The translations under genes and the position numbers were made by a program. From NCBI GenBank assembly GCA_016584305.1, contig JACEEZ010001253.1, forward strand, positions 642,501-706,500: a stretch of 64,000 nt of DNA, in the 5' to 3' direction. This DNA comes from Chionoecetes opilio (taxonomy: Eukaryota; Arthropoda; Malacostraca; Decapoda; Majidae). Position 1 is the first letter of the stretch; every line of letters begins with the position of its first letter. The notes beneath the pieces are model-generated. The model had not been told where the DNA came from. It was given only the letters and a program-made list of their open reading frames with translations, and searched no databases. Positions 23,709-35,274 of this stretch are shown here, piece after piece.

Positions 23709-23793
23709 CACGCGCTAACCATATTTATAGCGAGAGGTCAAGGGGCGAGTTGCCATACATAGTATTGCCATAAATATCCTACCAACACAGTAC

Positions 23794-23799
<6 letters not shown>
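23709..23799 (-). repeat. LTR fragment A2 with TATA box
   Basis: Second copy of repeat A, from TGTACTGTACTG at 23799 down to GCGCGTGA, sharing TATAAATATGG. Its outer end abuts a (CA)n array. Confidence 0.75.
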
Positions 23800-23831
<32 letters not shown>

Positions 23832-23849
23832 CATACACACACAAACACA

Positions 23850-23890
<41 letters not shown>
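23800..23890. repeat. (CA)n microsatellite, interrupted
   Basis: About 90 bp of CA repeats with CATGCATACACAC and CACAAACAC interruptions. Confidence 0.97.
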
Positions 23891-23895
<5 letters not shown>

Positions 23896-23994
23896 CTACC
23901 CTGCGTGGATAGTAAAATTATAGATGCCAAGGGTATTCACGATTTTAAAGCTACGATTGAGACGAGACAAGGAGACGGGACCCCACGAGTGTAA

Positions 23995-24874
23995 AGCCCC
24001 CTTCACACATTCCATAATCGAACCACGATCGCGCCAACAATGCAATGAATAGCGCCGTCATGGTCCTGGTTACGGGTCCATCGTGACCGAACGTGACACT
24101 CGTAACGCACTCTGCCGAGGCCACGAAAAGTTAGTGCATGCACTAAAAAATCGGGAAGCTCCCCTAATGTTGTACCCAACGCAGCGCGATTATAAGTCTA
24201 TCGTGACGCTATCGTTATCTATGTTACAGCTTCGTGACACGATCGTGATCGCCGTATGTCTATCGTGACGATAAAAAAAGCGTTACGCGCGCCTTCATCC
24301 CTACCTTCCTTCCCTTTTTTGCACCCCCTTCCGCCTTCCCCCCTTTCACATTAACCTCCACCCACCTCCGACTCCCTACCCCCTACCCCATCACCACGTG
24401 GTGATACCACCCACCCCCGTTTAGCGTTTAAGCCACTCACATCCCCACCACCACCAACGACGCCTTCTCCCCCCCCCCCCCTGTTTCCCCACCAACACCA
24501 ACATCCCCTTCTTTTTTACAACCCCCCCGTTCCCCCCCTTCTCCCTCACCAACACCCTCCCCCTTGTGGGGCATGTTGCTACCTCTTGACGCTATCGTGA
24601 TACGTTCATGGCACCGTCATGGCACTGTTGTGGTTATCGTAGCTCTATCGTGACGACAAAATGACCATTAGTTTTCCATTCGTGACTTAGTCTTACAGCT
24701 ATCATGACTCCATCGTGACCATCTTACGACCGTCATGACACATACTTACAGGCAGCTTGACATTGTTGTGAGGCTATCGTGGTCTGCGTTTATCGTGGTC
24801 AAATTTCACGCTAGCCTCAATAATTAAATTGGTGCCGCTATCGTGGTTCGATTATGGAATGTGTGAAGGGAGCT
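23995..24874. mobile_element. PIF/Harbinger-like MITE, family beta, complete copy
   Basis: Ends are AGCCCCCTTCACACATTCCA on the left and the inverted AGCTCCCTTCACACATTCCA on the right. The inverted repeat continues through TAATCGAACCACGAT. TAA flanks both sides (23992-23994, 24875-24877). It is 880 bp with a C-rich centre (24300-24560) and subterminal TATCGTGAC repeats. No transposase is encoded. Confidence 0.9.
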
Positions 24875-24896
24875 TAACTCATTTCCCGTATATCAC

Positions 24897-24924
24897 AACT
24901 AGGTAAATACAACTAGGAAAATAC
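24897..24924. repeat. AACTAGGTAAATAC tandem pair
   Basis: AACTAGGTAAATAC is followed at once by AACTAGGAAAATAC and a short CA run. This motif is frequent in decapod crustacean DNA by general experience. Confidence 0.6.
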
Positions 24925-25189
24925 ACACACAGCTCGCGGGGTCCCAATATCGTGAGTAAAAGCTATAGTCTCTTGATTAATCGTAATAATCATTTGGTAT
25001 TTGTTTAACAGGGAAAGACTGTGTTTATTTACATTTGGAATTGACGGGAAATGGCTGAGGGTGGAGGAATACGGAAATCCCTTACCCCTGTGTATTCAAT
25101 ATCCTCTGTGCCTTCTTTTGAAGGATTTCATACTGAAGGAAGGAATGTGGAAATATACATGAAGGAAAACTATGTAGTCTAAAACTGAC

Positions 25190-25930
25190 AAAACATAAGA
25201 ACATAAGAACATAAGAAAATAAGGAAGCTACAAGAGGCCGCGAGGCCTACACGTGGTAGTTCCTGTCACCTAACACTACCTACATCCACCTTTCATCCCC
25301 ATCCATGAACTTATCCAGCTCCCCTTTAAAGCTCCCTAATGACTCCGCACTAACTACCTGTCTACTGAGACCATTCCACTCATTCACCACCCTATTTGTG
25401 AACCAGTTTTTCCCTATTTCCTTTCTAAATCTACGCTTTTCCAGCTTGAATCCGTTACTTCTTGTTCTACCCTGGTTAAAAGCCGTAAGAACTTTTCCTA
25501 CCTCTCCTTTATTAAATCCCTTTATCCACTTAAAAACTTCTATCAGATCGCCCCTTACTCTGCGTCTCTCGAGTGAGTGTAATTTTAATAACTTCAATCT
25601 CCTCTCATAACTAAAGTTACGCATCCCTTGTATCATTTTGGTCATCCTTCTCTGCACTTTTTCTAACAACACTATATCCATCCTGTAATATGGAGACCAA
25701 AACTGAACTGCATAGTCTAGGTGAGGCCTGACTAGAGCCAGATAAAGCTTTAGAATAACTTCCGCACTTCTACTTTTAACACTTCTGGTAATGAATCCTA
25801 ATACTCTATTAGCTCTATTTCTGGCCTCAATACATTGTTTCCTAGGTCGGAGGTCTGGGCTCACCCTCACTCCAAGATCTTTTTCACCTTCTGATCTTTT
25901 CAGCGATACATTGCTTAATTTCATCTTTTA
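25190..25930 (-). mobile_element. LINE family B copy 2, 3' half
   Basis: Minus orientation. The 3' end carries tandem ACATAAGA units (25192-25222) on the plus strand, the simple-repeat tail of the family. It is 5'-truncated near 25930. Confidence 0.88.
25280..25924 (-). pseudogene. LINE family B RT C-terminal domain
   Basis: An intact 214-codon frame covers the RT thumb and C-terminus: KRSEGEKDLGVRVSPDLRPR, AEVILKLYLALVRPHLDYAV, QFWSPYYRMDIVLLEKVQRR, LHSLERRRVRGDLIEVFKWI and WFTNRVVNEWNGLSRQVVSA. The catalytic FADD and upstream RT motifs are not included because of truncation. The related copy at 3122-4829 shows the preceding motifs. Confidence 0.88.
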
Positions 25931-28690
25931 AATGGTACAAGTACGTGTGGACAGAATTCCGTGAGATAAATGATCAATAAAGAGAGGTTTTGGCAGTAAA
26001 CAAGGAACAACATGGTATGATAGAGAGACACGGAAAAAAACATTGAAAAGTTGTCAGTGAATACTAGCAAAAATGTAAGTGAACATAAGCAACTCAAGGA
26101 AGAAAATAGAAAACTGGTTGAAAAACGGGACTATGTAAAGGTTTATATAAATGTTAATGAGGCTAAGACCTTGATGCAGGAAAAGCCGCTGGATAAGATC
26201 AGACAGCAGCAAAGTGGATGGAAAAAGATACGTGAAGAATAAAAAGTGGACTTACAAGAGATTCTTGACCAAAAGATGAAAGAAAAGAAAATGAACGTGG
26301 AGAAGCAAGTTGTAAATGTACTGAAGACAAGGAACCCCTGGTTCAGAATACAGTGGATGCAGCTATTGACTTAAGCATCAGAAAATGGTACCGTCCAAGA
26401 ATGGGAGAATAAGTAATACCTACGGGTTAGAAAACAGTGGAAGGAGTTTGAAAATAATATATGGTAATGTGGATGGGTAAATTTAAGCACAGTTAGAAAC
26501 AAGCTATTCCTGAGAGATAAGGAACAAGACGTTTTGTGTTTATTGGAAACAAAGTTACATTTATAAGAAAGAAATATAAACAATTATATGGAAGAGCAAC
26601 TGGGCCAAGGGAGTTCTTACAATATGTATAGCAGAGATCGTACCAACAAAACTGGAGATGTAGTAGAAAATAGCAATATGAAGAAAATTGAAAGTATTAA
26701 ATGCGTATTAAAAAGTAGTAAAGTATTAATTATTAGAAAGTTTCAAAGTAGGAAAAGGAACCACTGAAATTGTTAACGTGCGCGTAGACTGTAAATAATG
26801 GGAAATTAAGCAGGATATACTTTGCTGTGGTTTATTCACCCACAAAAACCTGATATTGTAACAGAGATGAATATCAGGAGATGTTGACTGATACAAATAG
26901 ACAGATATGTAAATTAGTGGAGACAAGTGATACATTTATTATGATGGGCGACTTTAGCAATAAAGAGGTGAATTGAGAGGAATATATTGTTCAAGGTGGT
27001 GAAGACTAATGGGGTAACGTGTTGTTGAATTTAGTCATGGATGATATAATGACACAGGGGGTGAATAAAGAGACAAGATTCCGTGGTGAAGACACCCCAG
27101 CCAGACTAGACCTAATCTTCACCAAAGAAACAGACATAATCAGCAATCTAATCAATAGAATACCTCTCATAATTTGGAAAGAGCGATTATGCAGTACTTG
27201 AATTCACAAATGTGGAAGAAATTGAGATACCAAAAAATTGATAAACATAGAAAAGGAAGTCTTGCGAAGGCTAATTTTACAGAATTTGGACAATACTTTA
27301 CTAGTTGTATCTAAGAACCATTTGAACTGGCAAAATGTGTGCAAAGTAAATGGAATCATTTTATGGAAGTCTATGATACAGTCATACGGCCGATTTTTTA
27401 AACGTGGACCTAAGCTAACCTAAGACTAACCGTGGCTTTAGACAGGCATTTCCGTTTTCTAAACATTTTCCGTGGTGGATTAGTCTTAAGTTGGTCTAAA
27501 ACTAACGAGAATAGTATTGGAAATGTTAGACACCCAGGACCCTGTCCAACACTTGAGTCTAATGATATTTACGAATGCTATGCAAATGCCCATGCTAAGA
27601 CAAATTCGCGGTATTGTCAATATTCTGTTTGGCAAAATATGAGTGTATACATGCGTCTACTGCAGATTATGAAGCATCTGAAATATTTTTTTAAAGACCG
27701 CGTTTGGCGCCCTACGAAATCTGGGTTTGTTTATCTCTCCTCGCCCGCCGAGTCCAGACTATCAGCAATATAATAGTCACTCACTTATACGACTATACAG
27801 CAGCACTTGCATTTAATTAATGGAAACAGAGGAGACATTTATTCTCTTTTTGGTCATAATAGTTTAGTGTACGCTAACAGCGGTTCCTTACATCCCTCTA
27901 CGGGGAGGCCACGGCAGAAGTCTCCCATTTCCACACATCTATCCACCTCATTCTCACATCCTACTGTCCTCTCACTCATGCATGCTCTCTCTCTCTCACA
28001 TACTCCAACTATCAACTAAAAAACTAGTCAACTATCAACTATCAACTATCAAACTATCAACTAGTGATTAAGGCATCATTAGTTGTGCAACTAAATAATA
28101 ACTATAACATGACCATGACAATCTTGACTCCCGATAATGGGAAGAGCTATGAAGATCAAGGAAAATGTGGGTAAAAAAGTGAATAAATGAAGAATATCGG
28201 TTCATATATGGCATGGTGTGTTTTGTTGTTCTCGGTAGCAGGGCGCGGAGACAAATGACTCTTCCGCTCTCCGTCCCCCAATATATGATCTCCCTGGTTC
28301 ATCAGGGCTACCAACCCAAGCGCAGTCGTGGATCAACATAAGACCATGTTAGCTCTTGCTGCTGGTGTCTAAAGCACGCGTTCTTGGCATTGGTACCACT
28401 TGAGTCTAACATGGAAGCTCCACGTTAGACTCTCCCTAGTCCATGTTTAAAAAAGCGGCCGATTGACAAGTTTGTTCCAAGGCTAACAAGAAAGAAGACC
28501 TGGAAAAATGGCTGGTTTAATTAAAAGGTGTGAAATAGCAAAAGGAAATAGAGTTGTTGCATGAAACATATTGAAAAATAAGATGAATGTTCAAAGGACG
28601 AAAAAAACAAGAGACCCAAAAAAGAATGTCAGAATCCAAAGGGAAGAATAAAATAACTTTGAAAAAATTTAATGTAAACAAATGTATAAA
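25931..28690 (+). pseudogene. LINE ORF1-like/endonuclease fragment, split by a MITE
   Basis: Plus-strand remnants in two blocks, 25931-27386 and 28462-28690. The first has a Lys/Glu-rich coiled-coil-like stretch (KQLKEENRKLVEKRD, about 26081-26130), then endonuclease-like motifs (NKLFLRDKEQDVLCLLETKL about 26500-26560) and DTPARLDLIFTKETDI (about 27091-27140). The coding sense then continues across the insert with KFVPRLTRKKTWKNGWFN (28468-28525). Many stops and frameshifts make it old. Removing the insert joins VYDTVI to DKFVP. Confidence 0.7.
27387..28461. mobile_element. MITE-like element with CGGCCG termini
   Basis: The left end is CGGCCGATTTTTTAAACGTG and the right end in reverse complement is CGGCCGCTTTTTTAAACATG. 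The flanks suggest a 2-3 bp AT(A/T) target duplication inside the LINE. Both ends also carry TCTAA(C/A)-type subterminal motifs. The interior contains (AACTATC)n at about 28010-28068. A 113-codon frame at 27432-27773 has no recognised domain. Confidence 0.8.
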
Positions 28691-29069
28691 AATTAACCCA
28701 AATTTTGTTACAGGTATACAGGATTTACAGGTATTTACTTGTATATCTTATTGTGAGGAACTGCCTCTGAACTATACCTGCCTCGTTACGGTAACGGTGA
28801 TTACCACTTTCCCTTTCGCCAGCCGGTATGCTTCGGTGCTTCAAGTGCTCGTTGGCTATTACCACGTTAACACACTCACCCCCGTGTCCAGGGGGAAGAG
28901 GGTAGTCTAGCCAAGGTGACGCCGGAGCCGGGCTTCGCTGTGACAGGCAGACAGCAATAGCTCTCCACGCTGATAACCCCTCCTTCACCTACTAATGTTC
29001 TCAACCCTTGAAGAAGGCCTTCTGGAGACGTGGGCTCTCTTCTAGACGGCCCTTCACTGTCTCGACTAC
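28691..29069. other. Unassigned spacer
   Basis: No recognised gene or repeat. Ends just before the foldback element. Confidence 0.3.
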
Positions 29070-31250
29070 TATAGTCTATTCACTTAAGCTGGATTTTTGG
29101 GAGCTGCTCGATGCCTACCCGAGTTTGTAAGGACGTCGCTGATTGGCTGATAGACTCGGGCTGGGTGGTGGTGGTGGTGGTGGTACCTTGCCTCGCCGCT
29201 ACCAAAACCCTTGCGTTGCCTCAGAAAAATATTCATATTTCTTTGCTTAACTCACCTCTTACACAAGATAGGCCTATTTTGTTTGCATCAGTGAATCAGT
29301 CAGTGATTGGTCAACAATAACACGCTATTCGTAACTCAATAGGGTAAAAAATAAAGTCATGACTGAGTATCACAGGAGTAGGCGGATTTTCATGTTTCAG
29401 TGCATTGAAATGTTGTACTCCTACCCGATATTACCAAGCTACCAGATGATATTTAGGTTAAACTGAGCCTACTATCGTGTTCAGGATACATTGATGCAGA
29501 TCTTGAGCATAAAAAAAAATCAGTAAGACTACACCAATATTAAGATAATTGAAGGAAAGTAAAACAGTGTATAAACATTTTGTCTTGCTTTTTTGGCTTC
29601 AACTCGCTGTAACTCCATCAGTTTTGCTCGCATTAAATTTTGAATCGCTGTTTCAAAATCCTCACAATTTTCCGATTCTTAAGGTATGTAGCACGTACCA
29701 ATATGGAAAATATTATGTGGTCAAGGTGGTTAATAAAGTAAAACTACTGAAACTGGCGCCGTGACTGGTGAGCCTCTGATAGCACTCCCCAGAACTCATC
29801 TCTCATGTGGGAGCAATGCCAAAGCCGTGCAATGCTCACCAGTCACAGCGCCAGTTTCAGTAGTTTTACTTTATTAACCACTTTGACCACATAATATTTT
29901 CCTTATTGGTACGTGCTACATACCTTAAGAATCGGAAAATTGTGAGGATTTTGAAAAAGCGATTCAAAATTTAATGCGAGCAAAACTGATGGAGTTACAG
30001 TGAGTTGAGGCAAAAAAAGCAAGACAAAATGTTTATACACTGTTTTACTTTCCTTCAATTATCTTAATATTGGTGTAGTCTTACTGATTTTGTTTTATGC
30101 TCAAGATCTGCATCAATGTATCCTGAACACGATGGTAGGCTCAGTTTAACCTAAATATCATCTGGTAGCTTGGTAATATCAGGTAGGAGTACAACATTTC
30201 AATGCACTGAAACCTGAAAATCCGCCTACTCCTGTGATACTCAGTCATGACTTTATTTTTTACCCTATTGAGTTACGAATAGCGTGTTATTGTTGACCAA
30301 TCACTGACTGATTCACTGATGCAAATAAAATAGGCCTATCTTGTGTAAGAGGTGAGTTAAGCAAAGAAATATGAATATTTTTCTGAGGCAACACAAGGGT
30401 TTTGGTAGCGGCGAGGCAAGGTACCACCACCACCACCACCCAGCCCGAGTCTATCAGCCAATCAGCGACATCCTTACAAACTCGGGTAGGCATCGAGCAG
30501 CTCCCAGCCCAGGAATCCAGCTTAATTAAGCCGCGGTCACATGAGCAATTTTTGCGTCAATATTCAGGCTGCAATTATTCAGCAAAGGCAACACCTTGTC
30601 GTGTTTTGGTCACACGGATTTTCAGAGGTAGCAATAATTTGAATGGCAATTTTGGCTTCTCAAGATGTATCTGAAGAAGCATCTTTGGAAAAATAGGGAG
30701 AAATAGGGAGAAACTGGTTCACAAATAGGGTGGTGAATGATTGAAATGGATTCTTGTGTATGGCAAGTGCGTCAGACGTAAAACAGTCAACAGTCAATGT
30801 TGAAAGTGATCAATAATAAGTTGGTATCCTCTAAAAATTTTAGTTATTAATAGACTGTCAACAAAGAAAATGCTTTACCAGCCATAACTCATTAAAATTT
30901 TTCTTGGTGTTTTGTATCCTTCAAATCGCTTAAAAACACGTACAAGAGTGTACAGGGCTTCACAATTCGTCTTGTAATCGGTTCTTGTTACTATGTAGCT
31001 ATGTATTTCAGCTTCTGTATATTGAATTAGAGCGTGCATTAAAAATAAATGTCAAATAATATGCGTTTGGGTTGGGAAAATTGCAGCAATTTTTCTTGCG
31101 GCAATTTCGACAAAGACCGACACATCCGACATCATAAATTGTCATTAGAACTCGCAATTATATCCGAGTTTGGGCCGCAATTGCGTTGCCGGGTGTAATA
31201 TTGCCAGAAAAATTGTCCGTGTGACCGCGCCTTTAAGTGAATAGACTATA
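29070..31250. mobile_element. Large foldback (palindromic) element
   Basis: The left arm is 29070-29773. The right arm is 29834-30525 and resumes at 31236-31250 after an inserted MITE. The arms are about 700 bp and nearly identical, with a 60-nt spacer. Outer ends are TATAGTCTATTCACTTAA inverted. The arms include (GGT)n near 29165 that is CCA-rich in the other arm. No transposase was found. Mirror-image 69- and 68-codon frames (MPTRVCKDVADWLIDSG...) are a consequence of the palindrome. Confidence 0.93.
30529..31232. mobile_element. PIF/Harbinger-like MITE, family gamma, inside a foldback arm
   Basis: Termini are AGCCGCGGTCACATGAGCAA and, inverted, AGGCGCGGTCACACGGACAA, followed by TTTTT. TTA lies on both sides (30526-30528, 31233-31235). 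An extra TTAA-like tetranucleotide precedes the left flank compared with the other foldback arm. A short LINE family B piece (WFTNRVVN-coding, about 30701-30755) lies inside. Confidence 0.85.
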
Positions 31251-32585
31251 GCATTCAACACTCCCCACTGCCTGAAGTGATGTGACTACGGAGCTGAAGA
31301 TTGTTGCCGCAATTCTTCTCTCTCCAGGTTGCAGTATAGGGAGTCCTTAGGGTGAGATTACCCCTGCTTTGATATATCGTTTGCAGTTTGTTGTTTGGTC
31401 CTTGTTACTTGGCGGCTAGCTAGTTATTAATTTTATTCGTTGTTTAAATATATTCGGGGTAATCATACTCCTTGACTTTTCTTACCCCCATTTCTCAAGA
31501 TTGGTAATAATAATTAATAACCACCTTGGCCCTGACATATTTGGCGACCTTGCCAGGATGCGTTATCAATTAAACTATAATACTTATTGAGACTGTGGGC
31601 GTTATTTGATAGTAATTCGCCGTTGCGCGCCATTGTTGCCTGACGACCAGGAGCAATCTATGCATGAGAGCTTTCTGATTTGTGTCACTTGAGGTGTTGT
31701 CTATTTTTGTACATATTTATTTTGTTTTGAGGCCCTCAGTCTACAAGGATCAGAGATTGGCCGTTGGATTCTAGAACAGCAAAGGGCCGAGAGAAAAGTA
31801 AGAAAAACTGAAAGAGAGAGAAAGAGAGAGAAGCTGCACAGTGAGTAGAAAAAAAACTGAGAGAGAAGCTAAAGAGAGACAAGCTGAGCGGGTAAAATAA
31901 ATCAAAGTGGCCGAAATTGCAACTTAAGGTAAACCCTTCGTCCAATTACCATCTGATCCGGTCTCCAGGCCATGTTTACCATCCTACAAGGATGTAGCCA
32001 TCTATTTAACAAGGTTCGAGCAAGTGGCCGAGATCCTGGTACTTCCCAGAGATACCTTCGTCGTTCATCTGGGTTGCCTCCATACAGGGAAAGCTGCTGA
32101 TCTCTACACGTCCCTTCCATCATCTACCACTAAGGAGTACGAGCAACTGATGCAGGCACTACTAACTGGTTTCAGTAAGACTCCAGATGGTTACCGAGTA
32201 GATTTCAGGACAGCCAAGATTAAAGTAGGGCAGAACCTACCATCATTTCGTTACCCAGTTGTCACGCATGTTTGATTCTTGGGTTGAGTCCTCCTGTGTG
32301 CCTGAAACTTATGAGGAAATGAGGCAATTTATAATTCTTGACCAATTTATATTTTCTCTAACATCTGAACTTCGCATCTTCATCAAGGAAAGGAGGCCGT
32401 CCCAGCTGAAGGATGCAATACACCTAGCGGACGATTGGGCGTCCGCCCACAACGCCTATCATAAGGTCTCCTACAACAACGCGAGGAGATTTTTCCCTCG
32501 ACTTCCTACTCCGTTGGGGATCGCACCTTTGGGGCATCAAGCTCTCACACCTGTGACGTGTCACAATTGTGGGGAGGCTGGACCA
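31251..32585 (+). mobile_element. Ty3/gypsy 5' fragment: LTR end, primer site, gag
   Basis: A candidate LTR end CCTTGGCCCTGACA (to 31536) is followed by a primer-binding-like TTGGCGACCTTGCCAGGATG at 31541-31560 and then gag. The element is cut in its zinc knuckle by the palindromic MITE at 32586; nothing downstream of that was found in the window. The LTR start is not resolved. Confidence 0.7.
31930..32585 (+). pseudogene. Ty3/gypsy gag with SCAN/capsid-like region
   Basis: Reads YKDVAIYLTRFEQVAEILVL, LYTSLPSSTTKEYEQLMQAL, GYRVDFRTAKIKVGQNLPSF. After a one-base frameshift near 32255-32270 it continues QLSRMFDSWVESSCVPETYE, EMRQFIILDQFIFSLTSELR, KERRPSQLKDAIHLADDWAS, ending at a zinc knuckle start CHNCGEAG. 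The order resembles the gypsy capsid from which SCAN domains derive. The last residues of the frame come from the inserted MITE. Confidence 0.82.
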
Positions 32586-33738
32586 AAGACTACTGTATAT
32601 TGGACTTGCTACTCAGTTTGGGCTATTTCCAGTAGAGGCCAGTGCCGCGATTTCTGACATTTTCGAACATCACTCCCATTTCCCTTTCTATGGTTTATCA
32701 GTATAAATGATATACTGTTATTTTCGTAAATGTTTATTCTATAATATAATAAAATATAAAATAATAACCTACACACTAAAGAAATGCCATTATGAAACTG
32801 AAGAAATATTTTGCGAGACAACTTTTAACGTGGAGCATGTCAATAGAAGCGGAATTTTATTAGATTTCTATTGATATATTTAGATTTCTGATAAATGAAT
32901 TAGCACCATGCATAAATTAACGTTAAATAAATAAATAACATCATCAATCAGGAAAATTACCCGAATTATGCTGTTATTTATTTAGTTAACGCTAATTTAT
33001 GCATGGTGCTCATTCATTTATCAGAAAACGAAATATATCAATGGCAAGCTAATACAATTACGCTTCTATTGATATGCTCCATGTTAAAAGTTGTCTCGCA
33101 AAATTTTAAATAGCGAAGAGTTTAAATGAATTGTCTCGCAAAATTTTAATTAGCGAAGAGTTCATGCATATTTCTTCAGAGTCTCATAATTGCATTTCTT
33201 TAGTGTGTTTTACTGGTTTGTATTTGATAAAATTATAGAACAAACTATTACGAATCTAAAAGTGTATAATTTATACTGATAACTCATAGTCTACTGTATT
33301 CATGAAAAACTTTTTTACCTTGCCGATCCGATTGATGTTATTTATTTAGTTAACGCTAATCTGTGCATAGTGCTAACTCATTTATCAGAAAACAAAATAT
33401 ATCAATGGAATGGTAATGAAATTTCGCTTTTATTGATATGCTTCCATGTTGAAAGTAGTCTTGCATAATGTTAAATGGCGAAGATTTTAAGTGATTATTA
33501 AGTTCATGCATATTTCGTCAGAGTCTCATAATGGCATTTCTTTAGTGTGTTTACGTTTTTTTTTTTTATAATATTATAGAACAAACATTTACGAAGATAA
33601 CAGTATATCATTTATACTGATAAACCATAGTCTACTGTATAAATGGAACACTATTTTACCTTGCCGATCAGCCTCCACTAGTCATGGGCGGGTTGGCGCG
33701 GAGCGCCAGTAACAAATCCAGTATACAGTAGTCTTTGT
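32586..33738. mobile_element. Palindromic MITE family D, longest copy
   Basis: Outer ends are CAAAGACTACTGTATATTGG and, inverted, CAAAGACTACTGTATACTGG. Inside are at least four alternating arms: 32700-32945, inverted about 32960-33290, then 33330-33640, all with ATGATATACTGTTAT, CATTTCTTTAGTGTGTTT and TTAGCACCATGCAT-type blocks. It inserted in the gypsy gag zinc knuckle. No clear target duplication was found. Confidence 0.85.
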
Positions 33739-33900
33739 TCAATCATTTACGTGTTTATTAATTGATTGATTGATTGATTAATCACTCATTTATTTAGTTA
33801 TGTCTAGTATATATATGTGTGTGTGTGTTCTCCCTTCTTTCCTCTCTCCTCTCACACCTCCGTTTCCCTTTCCTCTCCTATTCTTTACGCATCTTTCCCT

Positions 33901-33905
<5 letters not shown>

Positions 33906-33985
<80 letters not shown>
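33906..33985. repeat. (CT)n microsatellite
   Basis: 80 bp of CT repeats. Confidence 0.98.
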
Positions 33986-33986
<1 letters not shown>

Positions 33987-34381
33987 CACACACACGCCGC
34001 CACGTCACGAACACGCGCCGGAACTCAATGTTGACTCTCTAACAAGGATAAGAACATGCATGCAGACAAACACAAGAACATCCTTAGAAGAAGTATATTT
34101 ACTCCTATTTTCGGCGCCGCTCTATTGTTTACACGCGACCTGGCAGAGGAAGAAGAAGAAGTAAATATATAGAAATATAAGTGGATGGAAAAGAAGGGGG
34201 ACGAGAAGGGAAGGAGAGCATAAAAAATAGTGGGTCATGGAAAAATGGGTAAAGGAAGAAGATGAATGGAAGAAGTGGGTTATTATTTTTTATTTTTTTA
34301 TTATTTAGTTGTTATTTTTATTGTTATTATAGGTGAAGAGAGGAAGAATAGTAAAAAAGAATGATGATAATAAGGATAACA

Positions 34382-34404
34382 ATAACAATATAATAATAAT
34401 AATA

Positions 34405-34444
<40 letters not shown>
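34382..34444. repeat. (AAT)n microsatellite
   Basis: Imperfect TAA/AAT trinucleotide repeats. Confidence 0.93.
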
Positions 34445-34447
<3 letters not shown>

Positions 34448-34808
34448 GATGATAATGATTAGTCATATTGATCTTCACCTTTAATTGATTTTCATTTGGA
34501 CCCACGAAATGTTTTCAGAGAGAGCACAAAGGGAAGGCAATGATAAGTGTGGTTGTCGCGTTCTCTATAATATACTTAGAAGAAAACTATATGATAGTTA
34601 GACTATATAATAGTATCTTGTGCAAGTGGGCAGCTTATATTTGATTAGTGTGGAGAGTTGTCTAGAGAAAGTGTTCTTATTATTATCCTTTCTTTTGTTT
34701 GACTTGCATTCATTTTCATTATTTTTCCTTTCTTTATCGTTTTTCTTTCGCTATTTTCTTTTATTTATATTAATTTCCATTTTCCTTTCCTTTCCTGTCT
34801 TCACTTCC

Positions 34809-34935
<127 letters not shown>

Positions 34936-35274
34936 GTTAAGTTTTCTAATTTGCTTTCATTCCTTAATTTCTTAACCATCATTTTTCTTTTTTATCTCTT
35001 CCTTTTGTTTTAATCTTATTTTTGTTATATATGGTGTTCTTAAAAAAGGCATTTATTGATATGTTTTAGTACAGTATCCCAGAAGGTGAAGTAACCAAGG
35101 GAAGAGTTGACATTTATGTTAACTAAGGAGACGAAGTTGAAGAGGACCTATGAAGCGATACTGAGCTTCAGAGGTCACAAGAAGAAGATAGACAACCTTG
35201 ATTACCTATACAAGTGTTTCACCGATCTCTACTCCCTCGCTGCCTCCTCACCCTTCATCTTAACGAGCCTTTAT

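Noticed and set aside
29111..30493. Two mirror-image frames of 68-69 residues (MPTRVCKDVADW...) considered as a duplicated small gene
   Set aside because: They are the same sequence in the two arms of a palindrome, with Val runs from a GGT repeat.
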